Shown here one piece after another: positions 10,053 through 23,631 of a DNA stretch of 64,000 nt. The translations under genes and the position numbers were made by a program. Positions within the stretch are counted from its first letter, which is position 1. Every line of letters begins with the position of its first letter. Location: the NCBI GenBank assembly GCA_963817785.1, contig CAWFPL010000003.1, forward strand, positions 372,001 to 436,000, written 5' to 3'. The notes beneath the pieces are model-generated. The model was not told the DNA's origin, did no database searches, and saw nothing but the letters and a program-made list of their open reading frames with translations. This DNA comes from JAKALD01 sp963817785 (GTDB taxonomy: Bacteria; Pseudomonadota; Gammaproteobacteria; Burkholderiales; SG8-39).

Positions 10053-10607
10053 GCGTTTCCTGCGCCTGAGTCCGGTAATCGGGTTCGGCATGCGTGTGGC
10101 GGCCTGTCAGCAGTGTTGACACCTCGGGCACCTCGCGCCGGCCGGGCCGCTTCCGCCGGCGGTCCGGATCTCTTGTCGATCTATTTCCCGTTTCTTCTCG
10201 TACGTTTTCTCCTTCGCTGTCCTCTTGTTCCGATACCTTCCTGCTGGTGTGTGCTGCCTGTCCGGTCAGTGTTTCTGTCCGTCCCGAACGCTGAGCGTAC
10301 CGGGATCTACAAGGGACTCGGGACACCACTCCCGATTTGTGCAGAGCTTTCTGTTGCTTGCCACGGCTGCACCCGTTCTTGGCGTCGATGGCGCTTTCCT
10401 GTTGGAAGCCGGTCCATCGAGATGAGCCATTGACCCAGGGCTCGGAGGGGCGCCTCTTCGGCGCGGCTTTGCACTGAGCCCGCGGGGAGCGGGCGTGAGG
10501 ACGGATCGCGTTGCACGATCGACGATGACGACGGGTCAGGGAGCCCGTCACGTGGGGTCGTCACGTGCGCCAGCCACCGGAAAGTCCTTGTCGGCTGGGG
10601 CATTGCG

Positions 10608-10646
10608 CGCATCGTCACTACCGGCGAAGCCCGTAGTGACGATGCG
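10608..10646. repeat. Perfect 14-bp inverted repeat (strong hairpin)
   Basis: CGCATCGTCACTAC (10608-10621) and GTAGTGACGATGCG (10633-10646) are exact reverse complements around an 11-nt loop. An outer pair, TGCGCCAG (10566-10573) and CTGGCGCA (10648-10655), encloses it, so a two-level structure is possible. No T-run follows on either strand, which argues against a simple terminator. Confidence 0.7.
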
Positions 10647-10917
10647 ACTGGCGCAGACCATTGCTGCAGTAAAACGAGGGAACCTTGGCGCAGCGAACCC
10701 GGCGGAAATCGCTCGGGCGGCGCATGGCAACTGACAGATATCTCCGGCCTCGCGGCCACCGGCTTTTAGGAGATCAGGCCGGTTTCGGGCGCTCTTGCGA
10801 GCGGGCGATGCGCTGACGGGCATCACTCGGGCTGAAGGAGCCACCTGTGTAATCACACATCTGACCGATGCGCCATTGAAGAGTTCCCGGGCCATGCGCC
10901 TGCGAACGACGACCCGG

Positions 10918-10934
10918 CGTTAGCAATGCTAACG
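10918..10934. promoter_or_regulatory. 17-bp palindrome, possible repressor operator
   Basis: CGTTAGCAATGCTAACG is perfectly symmetrical around its central base. It lies 57 bp before the promoter that precedes the HigA-like gene. It could bind that HTH protein or another repressor; this is inference. Confidence 0.4.
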
Positions 10935-10990
10935 GCAACATCGAAACGCAAACGACATGCTGGAAAAATTTCCCATTCCGGTCATTACGA

Positions 10991-11020
10991 TTGACGTAAC
11001 GGCTAAGCGGGGACTATGCT
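10991..11020 (+). promoter_or_regulatory. Promoter for the higA-hsdM region
   Basis: TTGACG (10991-10996) and TATGCT (11015-11020) are spaced 18 bp apart. A short inverted repeat TTACG-N5-CGTAA overlaps the -35, so it could be an operator. It is the only good promoter seen before the HigA-like gene at 11110. Confidence 0.55.
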
Positions 11021-11099
11021 GCCCCAATCACCATCTGCTTCGAACGGCCGAACCGCTCACCCGGCCCGGCCGGCGTCGAGATCGTGGACTACACCCAAG
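11021..11099 (+). pseudogene. Possible 3' remnant of a higB toxin gene
   Basis: In the frame of position 11033 the translation reads ITICFERPNRSPG and then GVEIVDYTQGN, close to the end of HigB toxins (an ICF/RLCF strand and a closing VEIxDYH). Upstream in this frame there is a stop at about 10997, so no complete toxin exists, and the usual stop after DYH is lost. Its position directly before higA fits the higB-higA gene order. The match is short, so this is tentative. Confidence 0.35.
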
Positions 11100-11109
11100 G
11101 GAACAAGGC

Positions 11110-11436
11110 ATGGCACGCACCGCTATCCATCCAGGCCAACACCTCGCCGAGCAACTCAAGGAACTCGGCATGAGCGCGGCCGAGCTCGGCCGGCGCCTCA
11201 AGGTGCCGACCAACCGGATCACCGGAATCCTGAACGGCCAGCGCGCGGTCACCGGCGACAGCGCCCTGCGGTTGGCGCATTTCTTCGGCACCAGTCCTGA
11301 GTTCTGGCTGAACCTGCAGAAGCTGTACGAGCTGCGGCTGGCGGAAGCGAAAGCGGGGGCCGCGATCCGACGGCTGCCGCGACTCCAGGAAAGCGAGAAG
11401 TCCGAGCTGCGCAGGAGCCAGTCCCGTGCGGCCTGA
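11110..11436 (+). CDS. higA: HigA-family HTH antitoxin-like protein, apparently without its toxin
   Basis: The 108-residue protein is a HigA/VapI-type XRE regulator: IHPGQHLAEQLKELGMSAAE, then the helix-turn-helix (about residues 18-55), then FFGTSPEFWLNLQKLYELRL, the family signature. Such proteins bind their own promoter and neutralise HigB. No intact higB lies next to it. It may therefore serve as the local transcriptional regulator of the restriction operon that starts 46 bp later. I chose the ATG at 11110, with AAGGGA 8 nt upstream; the longer upstream frame has no family similarity. Confidence 0.8.
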   Translation: MARTAIHPGQHLAEQLKELGMSAAELGRRLKVPTNRITGILNGQRAVTGDSALRLAHFFGTSPEFWLNLQKLYELRLAEAKAGAAIRRLPRLQESEKSELRRSQSRAA

Positions 11437-11482
11437 CTGAAGCCGCGGCAATTTCCATAAAGCAACTGAGAAGGTACGACGC

Positions 11483-13034
<1,552 letters not shown>

Positions 13035-13045
<11 letters not shown>

Positions 13046-14360
13046 GTGGAGGGATGTCAGTATCGAAGAGATAGCATCGAAGATCGCGATGGGGCCGTTC
13101 GGATCTGACATCAAGACGGACAACTTCGTCCCTGCCGGCGTACCTGTGATCCGGGGAGGCAACCTCACATCAGGGCGTTTCAACGGTGCCGACTTCGTTT
13201 TCTTGACTGAGGCGAAGGCGGACCAACTCGCGAACGCCAACGCCTTTCCGGGTGATATCGTCTTCACGCATCGCGGAACACTGGGTCAAGTTGGACTCGT
13301 TCCTCACGAGTCATTTACACGTTACGTGGTGTCGCAAAGCCAGATGCTCATGAGGTGCGATCCAACGGTCGCCCTTTCCGCATTTATTTACTACTTCTTC
13401 AAGTCTGATACCGGCCAGCATGCACTGTTGATGAATACGTCATCAACCGGCGTACCTGCGATTAGCCGCCCAACGACTTCGCTGAAGAGCATACGAATCT
13501 CGCTGCCGCCGCTCCCCGAACAACGCGCCATTGCCGATATCCTTGGGACGCTGGACGACAAGATCGAACTGAGCCGGCAGATGAACGAAACGCTCGAGGG
13601 GATAGCGCGGGCGCTCTTCAAGTCCTGGTTCGTAGACTTCGACCCCGTCCGCGCCAAGGCCGAAGGCCGAGATCCCGGCCTGCCCCAGTCCATCGCCGAC
13701 CTGTTCCCGGATTCCTTCGAGGACTCGGAGTTGAGTGCAATTCCGAAGGGATGGAAACTTGATCCACTGCCCAACATTATTGATGTCAATCCGACCCGGG
13801 CACTCCGGAAGGGCGCCGAGGCGCCTTACCTCGACATGGCCAACATGCCGACGCGGGGCCACTCACCTGACACGGTGGTAAGCCGCACTTTCGGATCGGG
13901 CATGCGCTTCATGAATGGCGACACACTGGTTGCACGAATAACTCCGTGCCTTGAGAACGGGAAGACAGCCTTCGTGGACTTTCTGGCAACGGGCGAGGTT
14001 GGATGGGGATCGACCGAGTACATCGTGTTGCGCCCAAAACCCCCACTCCCGGAAGAGTTCGCGTACTGCCTCGCACGTAGCAACGAATTTCGCGAGTTCG
14101 CAATTCAGAGCATGACAGGCTCTAGCGGCCGGCAGCGCGTCCCTGCGGAGTCGCTCTCTCACTTTCACGTGGTGACCCCACCGAAGCCTATCGCGGAGCT
14201 GTTTGGACGTTTGAGCAAGCCGTTTTTCGAGCGCACAAGTGCAACGACGGACGAGGCGCGTTCCCTCGGAGCCATCCGCGACATGTTACTACCCAGGCTC
14301 ATCTCGGGCGGATTGCGTACAAAGTCTTCGGGCACCTCTGCACAGGAGATGGCTTCATGA
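13035..14360 (+). CDS. hsdS: Type I restriction-modification specificity subunit HsdS
   Basis: The 441-residue subunit recognises the bipartite DNA target. Two target-recognition domains (about residues 1-165 and 225-385) are separated by a conserved helical spacer with LPPLPEQRAIADILGTLDDKIE and FKSWFVDFDPV; a second conserved region closes the protein (RDMLLPRLISGGLR). The ATG at 13035 has AAGGAG 7 nt upstream; a TTG at 13029 is less likely. Both recognition domains appear intact and differ from each other. Base composition falls within this gene, as is usual for fast-evolving recognition domains. The next gene overlaps by 4 bp. Confidence 0.94.
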
Positions 14361-16678
14361 CCGCCGATCCCTCGGTCTTGCCAAAAGAAGTCGCGGTATT
14401 GGTCCATCACATTGAGCTAAATCGCTCAGGCTGGTGGGACAAAGTTATACAACGGCTCGCTTTAGCCGCTGTGTGGTGGTCCGATCACCCACCCAGCGTT
14501 GATGAGATCAAGCAAACACTGTCGCAGCAGTTCAAGCTTACGTTGAGCCATGAAAAGTTGCGTGCAGTGCTCAGTGCTTTGGAAAAGCAAGATCTCCTGA
14601 TCATGCTGCCCGAACAACAATATCGCATTCCGGATGCGCAACGGCTACTGTTTGAGCAGGATATCGCTGCCGCAGAGAAGGTCGAATCCGATGCGCGCGA
14701 ATTCTTCTTCACGCTTGCAAAAGGGCTTTGCGCGGATATCGATGCAGTCAGTCTCTGGAATGCCTTTCAGACGGAGTTGCTGACTCCACTCATTAAAGAA
14801 GCGGGTGCCAACGCCTATCGCCTGATTTCTGGCGACGGGCTGCGCGCTGACGAGAATTTGGTTGATCATTTCTTGAAGGGTTTCGATCCGACATGTCATC
14901 CCAGCCTGCGAGAGCTTGTAACTAAATTTCTGGATCCGAAGAAGGACGAAGTGCGCGGGCATGTCAGCAGGATGCTTCATGCGCGCTTTTGCGTGGAGGC
15001 CGGCGGGTTGCCAGAGGATGCAATTCAGAAACTGAGTGCGACCGTCGGCAAGCAAGTTACGTTTCGAGTATTCGTAGACACGAACTTCTTATTTTCTCTG
15101 CTGGAATTGCATGAAAATCCTTCGAATGCCGCCGCACGCGAGCTTCTCGATCTGGTATCGCAGCTCCAATCCAATCCCAAGGTGAAGTTGTTCATCGTGC
15201 CAAGGACGATCGAAGAGGCGAAGACCTCGATTGAGGCAGCGAAGCAGCGACTATCGGCAATCCCCACAGGCAGTAATTTCACTCAGGCGGCCTTAAACGC
15301 CCGGTTCTCGGGAATGGCAGAGAAATTCCTATCGGAACGTCTCCGTCGCGGTGGCAAGCTTACTGCCGAGGACTGGTTCGATCCATATCTCAGTGACTTT
15401 GTCGCAGTGGCTCGTGGAAAGGGAGTGGAATATTTCAACGAAAGCTTAGACTCATATTCCCAGCGGCAGGATGTTGTCGACGATATTCTTTACGTTCTGG
15501 ATTTTGAGAAGCGATTCGATGAAGATCGGCGAAAGTCCTACAAGATCGTCGCGCATGACATGATCCTTTGGCACTTCGTAAAGGACAACCGTCCTGCTTA
15601 CATCGAGTCCCCGATCGATGCTCGGGATTGGATTCTCACCTTAGACTTCAGGCTAATTGGTTTTGACGAATACCAACTGCGGAAATCCGAATCCAAAATA
15701 CCTCTTTGCCTTCATCCAACGTCGCTCATCCAACTTCTCCAGTTCTGGGTTCCGCGTACCAAGGAGTTTGAAGAAGCCATGCTTGGCAGCTTGCGACTCC
15801 CATTTCTGTTTCAAGATTTTGATATTGAGTCAGAACGCACCAGCTTAAGGATTCTAAAGGGGCTGGGGCGGTTCCAAGGCCGCGATGATATCTCTGCGGA
15901 AACTATCACCAACGTGGTCCTCAACGACGGATTGCGCGCTCGCCTTCAGACCGAGAAGCCAGAGAACGGAGAAGCGGAAGTCGCATTGATACGTGATGCC
16001 CTACTCGAAGAGATGAAAACGCGCGCTGCCGCAGTGGCCGAAGAGGCGCAACGACTGCAGGCCACCGTGAATCAAAAGGAAGCAACTCTCAGCGAACTAG
16101 ATGCACGTGATAGGGCGAAAGATGAGGAAGTCAAGAGGTTGAGTACAAGAATTAGCGAGGAGGAGATTCGAACCAAGGCAGCAGTTGAGAAACTCAACGC
16201 CCAAGGTTCAGAAGTCGCTCAACTGAAAGCCGCGCTGGAGCGGATTGAAGAAAGCAAGAGGGAGCGCCTCGTTTTGGTCGTCTATTTTGGGTTCCTCACT
16301 CTCGTGATACTGGTCGCGGGCATAGCAGCCTGGCAAGCAGATCAACTTCTCCCCGATTGGGCTAGGATGATTGGATCGCTGCCCATGAAGGCTCTGGCCG
16401 CCGTTGTGTTTTTTGTGGCCGGACACCTACTCCTGGAGTGGTGTACCACCGGAAACGTGCGTATGAAGCGACTTTGGCCCTTTGAACAGGTCCGGAGATT
16501 TCGGACGTGGTTGTGGGGTTTGGTGATTCTTGGGTTCGTGGTGGGGGTCGGCGGCAACCTCTATGCCAATTGGATCCAGAAGAAGATTGATCAAGAACCA
16601 GGTGCTTCATCCAGTTCTCCCAACGCGCCTCCCTCTGTTGCCGCGCAAGGTCATGAAAAGAGTTCGGAGCGGAAATGA
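14357..16678 (+). CDS. Uncharacterised winged-helix/PIN-like/coiled-coil membrane protein inside the hsd operon
   Basis: I do not recognise this 773-residue protein as a named family. Visible parts: a possible winged-helix segment (about 35-95); a helical segment (105-230); a PIN-nuclease-like region starting RVFVDTNFLFSLLE, with D241, E286/E287 (RTIEEAK), D401 (VAHDMILWHF) and D430 (LTLDFRLIG) as candidate metal ligands; a long Glu/Lys coiled coil (about 545-635); and three membrane helices (about 638-658, 676-693, 717-736) with a Ser/Pro-rich tail. The ATG overlaps the hsdS stop (ATGA), so it belongs to the restriction operon. A membrane-tethered RNase-type abortive-infection effector is the best inference. 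DNA here is markedly AT-richer than the backbone. Confidence 0.6.
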   Translation: MTADPSVLPKEVAVLVHHIELNRSGWWDKVIQRLALAAVWWSDHPPSVDEIKQTLSQQFKLTLSHEKLRAVLSALEKQDLLIMLPEQQYRIPDAQRLLFEQDIAAAEKVESDAREFFFTLAKGLCADIDAVSLWNAFQTELLTPLIKEAGANAYRLISGDGLRADENLVDHFLKGFDPTCHPSLRELVTKFLDPKKDEVRGHVSRMLHARFCVEAGGLPEDAIQKLSATVGKQVTFRVFVDTNFLFSLLELHENPSNAAARELLDLVSQLQSNPKVKLFIVPRTIEEAKTSIEAAKQRLSAIPTGSNFTQAALNARFSGMAEKFLSERLRRGGKLTAEDWFDPYLSDFVAVARGKGVEYFNESLDSYSQRQDVVDDILYVLDFEKRFDEDRRKSYKIVAHDMILWHFVKDNRPAYIESPIDARDWILTLDFRLIGFDEYQLRKSESKIPLCLHPTSLIQLLQFWVPRTKEFEEAMLGSLRLPFLFQDFDIESERTSLRILKGLGRFQGRDDISAETITNVVLNDGLRARLQTEKPENGEAEVALIRDALLEEMKTRAAAVAEEAQRLQATVNQKEATLSELDARDRAKDEEVKRLSTRISEEEIRTKAAVEKLNAQGSEVAQLKAALERIEESKRERLVLVVYFGFLTLVILVAGIAAWQADQLLPDWARMIGSLPMKALAAVVFFVAGHLLLEWCTTGNVRMKRLWPFEQVRRFRTWLWGLVILGFVVGVGGNLYANWIQKKIDQEPGASSSSPNAPPSVAAQGHEKSSERK

Positions 16679-16702
16679 TGGCTATGTTGAAGTCGTAGCA
16701 TC

Positions 16703-17506
16703 GTGAGCACTCTATCACTCGCGGACAGGCGGAACCTTGAGGCATTTCTCGGGATGTCCGGAGGTTACGTTCTTAATTTCTCGGACCGTACGTTTGGCGA
16801 CTTTGCTTTAGAAGCTGTCGGCCTGGACATTCATGCCGAGAAGTACACCGCAGAGGGGACGTCAAAGGCTAAGAAGCTCCGCGCATTTTGGCGGTTCGAG
16901 CCCGACTTCTTGGTCGGAAAGCTCCTTCTCGCATTGATCGACTACGCAACGTCGCTCGACACCGAGCCCGACGCGCAAGCAAAAAAAGGACTTGCGGAAA
17001 AGTGTCGGCAGATAGCCACTCGCCTTCTGGCCGGAGGCCCCTCCCTCAACCCGCTCAAAGAACACGCAAGACTTCTGAACGCGAATCACCTCGCAGAGCA
17101 GATTCGGCGTTTGGAGGCGTCTATCGAAACTGACCCGAGCCTAGCCATCGGAACTGCAAAGGAACTCATCGAGACTTGCTGCAAGACGATTCTCGCGGAT
17201 CGGGGAAAAGCAATTGTCGGGACGCCGGACGTGTCAACCCTTACGAAGGCGACGCTTAAGGAGCTGAGGCTTGTCCCAGAAGGTATTCCTGACGCGGCTC
17301 GTGGTGCAGACGTAATAAAGCGGCTTCTCAGCAACCTCGGAACGATCGGCAATGGCCTTGCGGAACTGCGCGGACTCTACGGAACCGGTCATGGCAAGCA
17401 TGGGAGTGCAACGGGTTTGGGTGTTCGCCATGCGAAGCTGGCAGTTGGCGCCGCGGCAACGTTGGTCGTTTTTCTGTTTGAGACACATAAGGCGGCCAAA
17501 CCGTGA
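16703..17506 (+). CDS. Abortive infection family protein (Abi-C domain)
   Basis: The 267-residue protein has an N-terminal domain seen in abortive-infection proteins (FLGMSGGYVLNFSDRTFGDF, about residues 13-75). Its C-terminal Abi-C domain (about 145-262) carries SLAIGTAKELIETCCKTIL, LAELRGLYGTGHGKHG and RHAKLAVGAAATLVVFLFET. Such proteins are associated with phage-triggered growth arrest or cell death; the mechanism is not known from sequence. The start is GTG at 16703, 24 bp after the preceding gene. It sits between hsdS and hsdR, suggesting it backs up restriction when restriction fails. Confidence 0.85.
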   Translation: MSTLSLADRRNLEAFLGMSGGYVLNFSDRTFGDFALEAVGLDIHAEKYTAEGTSKAKKLRAFWRFEPDFLVGKLLLALIDYATSLDTEPDAQAKKGLAEKCRQIATRLLAGGPSLNPLKEHARLLNANHLAEQIRRLEASIETDPSLAIGTAKELIETCCKTILADRGKAIVGTPDVSTLTKATLKELRLVPEGIPDAARGADVIKRLLSNLGTIGNGLAELRGLYGTGHGKHGSATGLGVRHAKLAVGAAATLVVFLFETHKAAKP

Positions 17507-17564
17507 TGCAACTGCGGACCCTTAGTGCCCGGTGCGATCGTTCGCTGAAGAGGGAGATATTCTG

Positions 17565-19939
17565 ATGATTGGCGCCAGCTTTGACAGCACAAAGACTCCG
17601 CTCCTTGACCTGCTCGCGCGGGCAGATAACGGCAAGCTTCAACTTCCGGACTTTCAACGTGGCTGGGTATGGGACGATGAACGGATTCGGAGCCTTCTTG
17701 CCAGCGTCTCGGTGTCGTTTCCAATAGGAGCTGTGATGTTGCTCGAAACTGGCGGTCAGCACGTCCGCTTCAAGCCGCGTCCGCTCACTGGCACGCACGA
17801 GCGGCTGCGGCAGATCTCTCCGGAGACGCTGATTCTGGATGGCCAGCAACGCCTTACGTCGCTATACCAAGCGCTCATGAGTACGGTGGCCGCCGAAACG
17901 AAGGACGCCAAGGGCAAGCCAATACGCCGGTGGTATTACATCAACATGAGCAAAGCTGTAACTAACGGTGATGACCGGGAGGATGCAGTACAGAGCATCC
18001 CCGAGGACAAACTAGTCAAAACGTTTGGCGGCGGGCATGGTGGCGAGATCGCCCTGGATGTGACTACGGCGGCCAAGGAATACGCAGCAGATCTGTTTCC
18101 CGTGAACCGAATATTCAACAGCGCTGACTGGCGGCAGGCATACAGCGAGCATTGGAACTTCGACCGCGACAAGATGCGCCTTTTCAATGAATTCGAGCGC
18201 GATGTCATAAAGCGCTTCGAGCAATACCAGGTGCCAGTGATCGAGCTGAAGAAGGAAACGCCGAAGGAGGCCGTGTGCCTCGTATTCGAGCGGGTGAACA
18301 CCGGTGGCGTCGCGCTGAACGTTTTTGAATTGTTGACGGCGTCCTTCGCCGCCGATGACTTCCAGCTTCGCGATGATTGGAATGCGCGGGAGAAGCGGCT
18401 AAAGGATCAGCATCCGGTATTGCGTAACCTGCAGAACGACGATTTTCTTCAAGCCATATCGCTCCTTGTAACGCAGACCCGACGGCGAGAGGCGCTCGCG
18501 ACTGGCGTAACCGCTGACAACGCACCCGGAATAAGCTGCAAGCGCAGGGACATCCTGAAACTCGAGGTCGCCGACTGGCAAGCGTGGGCGGATTGCGTCG
18601 AAGCCGGTTTCGTTCGCGCTGCTCGATTCCTTTACGGGCAGAAGATTTTTAAGTCGCGTGATCTACCTTACCGCACCCAACTTGTGCCGCTGGCCGCAAT
18701 GTTTGTGGACCTAGGGCACGATGGCGAAACCGAGGGAGCACGACAGAAGATTGCACGCTGGTTCTGGTGCGGAGTGCTGGGCGAGCTGTACGGGGGCGCT
18801 ATCGAAAGCCGTTTCGCGCGAGATCTACCGGAAGTCGTCGCCATGGTGCGCGGAGAAGCTATTGAGCCGATCACCATTCAGGACTCGAGCTTCCAGGCGA
18901 ATCGATTGCTCACGCTGCGCACGCGGAACAGTTCTGCCTACAAGGGCCTATACGCCCTGCTCATGCGCGACGGCGGGCGCGACTTCCGCACAGGCGAGCC
19001 GATCGAGGCACAGACCTTCTTCGACGACAAGGTGGATATCCACCACATCTTTCCGGAGAAGTGGTGCAAGACGGCGAAGCTCGATCCGGGTACCTACAAC
19101 AGCGTCATTAACAAAACTGCGCTCGCGGCGCGCACCAACCGGCAGATCGGGGGCCGCGCGCCGTCGAAGTACCTACCTGCAGTCGAGAGGGCTGCGGGCG
19201 TCGATTCCGCGCGAATGAACGAGATCCTGCGCTCGCACTGCATCGCACCAGACGAGTTGCGCGGGGATCGGTTCTGGGATTTTTATGCCGCGCGAGCCGA
19301 CGCGCTGCTTCAGCGAATCGAAGGGGCGACGGGCAAGAGAATTACCCGTGAGCCGGAGTGGTTCCGCGCGGGACGCATTGCCGAAGCCTACGACGAGGGG
19401 CCGGAGGAGTGGGATGGAGAGGAGCCGCTCGAGGAGGACGAACTGGAGGGGAGGAACAGATCTCCCGAGGAAGGCAATGATGACTCTCCGGCCAGGTACC
19501 AAGTGCGGCAACGTTTCTGGTCCGGATTGAATGAACACCTGCATGCTCAGTTCCCCGATCTTCCGGAGGTCGAATCCAGAACGAGTGCGACCATCCGCCT
19601 GCCCTCGGACGTTCAACATATTGGGTTCGAGCTCTACTTTGGGTTGAGGGATTCCTACGTAGATATTGACGTCTGCTTCTGGCGCGAACCGTCTTTCCGC
19701 GTATGGGAAATGATCAAGGCAGCGCCAGGAGAGTGGAACAGTCTCATTGGTGGAACCTGGGAATTCGAGGGATCGACCGAAAAGCAAAGGGGTTACATGT
19801 CAGTCTGGCGCGAAGTGCCCAACTTGCGGAACGAGGCGGCTTGGCCAGACGCCTATCGGTGGATGAGTGAGAGGCTTTCGGCGCTGTATCAGAAAGTGGC
19901 GCCTCGCCTTCGCGAAGAAATGGCTCGGGTTCAGGCAGT

Positions 19940-19943
<4 letters not shown>
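17565..19943 (+). CDS. DUF262-DUF1524-DUF4268 protein, GmrSD-like nuclease
   Basis: The 792-residue protein begins with a DUF262 domain: LPDFQRGWVWDD (about residues 28-38) and LDGQQRLTSLYQAL (from residue 91), the ParB/Srx-like catalytic motif. A DUF1524 HNH-like domain follows, with DIHHIFPEKW (H493, H494). A C-terminal DUF4268-like domain (about residues 640-785) has VRQRFWSGLNEHL and GFELYFGLRDSYVDIDVCFW. GmrS and GmrD carry DUF262 and DUF1524 and cut modified DNA, so this may be a type IV-like nuclease. I start at ATG 17565 (GGGAG 8 nt upstream) rather than GTG 17532. It overlaps hsdR by 4 bp. Confidence 0.85.
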
Positions 19944-23098
<3,155 letters not shown>

Positions 23099-23158
23099 CG
23101 GATGCCGGCGACTTTTGCGTCGGCCAAGATCGACGCGGCCCACATGGCCGCTGACAGC

Positions 23159-23228
23159 CCCGGTTACCCACCGCCCGATCCGCGCGTGCCAGAGTGGGGC
23201 CGCACGCATCGGACCGTGGATAACCGGG
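23159..23228. repeat. 13-bp inverted repeat upstream of alpA
   Basis: CCCGGTTACCCAC (23159-23171) and GTGGATAACCGGG (23216-23228) are reverse complements at 12 of 13 positions, 44 bp apart. They lie in the 296-bp gap between hsdR and alpA, which otherwise shows no credible gene (a 95-codon open frame from 23102 has no recognisable features). The repeat could be an operator for the AlpA protein or a looped regulatory site. Confidence 0.45.
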
Positions 23229-23394
23229 AGTCTCGCAGCGCTGATAGTCGCGGGCGTTCCCATCTCTGGTTCGCAATCAATCCTGCTGTCAAGGGGGTTT
23301 CGAGGCCTCATCGAGGCTCCGATTCGGGCCCACAAATGCCGCGCGGCGTGGAAGGATGTTGCCGTCTTCCACTACCAGCCGCGAGGTGACGAAC

Positions 23395-23619
23395 ATGGCG
23401 CAGAGTATCCAGCGGGAGCCTGCATTTCTTCGACGCAAGCAGGTCGAGACACGCACAGGGCTTTCGCGCAGCACGATTTATCAGTACATCAAGGACGGCG
23501 TTTTCCCGAAGCCGGTGCCGCTTGGGCCGCGCGCGGTCGGGTGGCTTGAATCGGACGTGAGCGAATGGATTGCCGGGCGGGTGAAGATCGCCCGGGACGG
23601 CGGCCGGCAGGCGGCGTGA
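23395..23619 (+). CDS. alpA: AlpA-family transcriptional regulator
   Basis: The 74-residue protein is a MerR-like winged-helix AlpA regulator: FLRRKQVETRTGLSRSTIYQ is its helix-turn-helix, followed by the wing KDGVFPKPVPLGPRAVGW and the usual end ESDVSEWI. In P4-like and cryptic prophage elements, AlpA/Vis-type proteins act as excisionases and control int and replication genes. The ATG at 23395 has GAGGTGA 5 nt upstream. The primase gene follows after 12 bp, so both are probably one transcript. Confidence 0.92.
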   Translation: MAQSIQREPAFLRRKQVETRTGLSRSTIYQYIKDGVFPKPVPLGPRAVGWLESDVSEWIAGRVKIARDGGRQAA

Positions 23620-23631
23620 CGACGCGCATGC

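Larger units (their letters stand above)
10053..10990 (+). other. Gene-free, hairpin-rich interval between int and the higA/hsd genes
   Basis: About 0.9 kb without a credible protein. Several open frames exist on both strands, but their translations are Arg/Pro/Ser/Gly-rich and look like GC-rich noise. The interval is instead rich in short perfect inverted repeats: GCGCC/GGCGC (around 10451-10465), GCCCGC/GCGGGC (10478-10494), a 14-bp stem (10608-10646), ACCGGC/GCCGGT (10758-10783), CGCTC/GAGCG (10790-10803), GATGC/GCATC (10807-10824), TGTGT/ACACA (10846-10859), and a palindrome at 10918-10934. This points to a structured RNA or a control region. Confidence 0.5.

Noticed and set aside
10608..10646. 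Rho-independent terminator of int
   Set aside because: The stem is strong but no T-run follows on either strand, and it lies over 550 bp from the int stop.
10033..10895. Three open frames on the minus strand (172, 150 and 115 codons) and a 79-codon plus-strand frame
   Set aside because: They overlap one another, are Arg/Pro/Ser-rich, show no motif, and the DNA is dominated by inverted repeats.
23102..23389. 95-codon open frame between hsdR and alpA
   Set aside because: No recognisable domain, overlaps the inverted repeat and the alpA leader, and no good ribosome site was seen.
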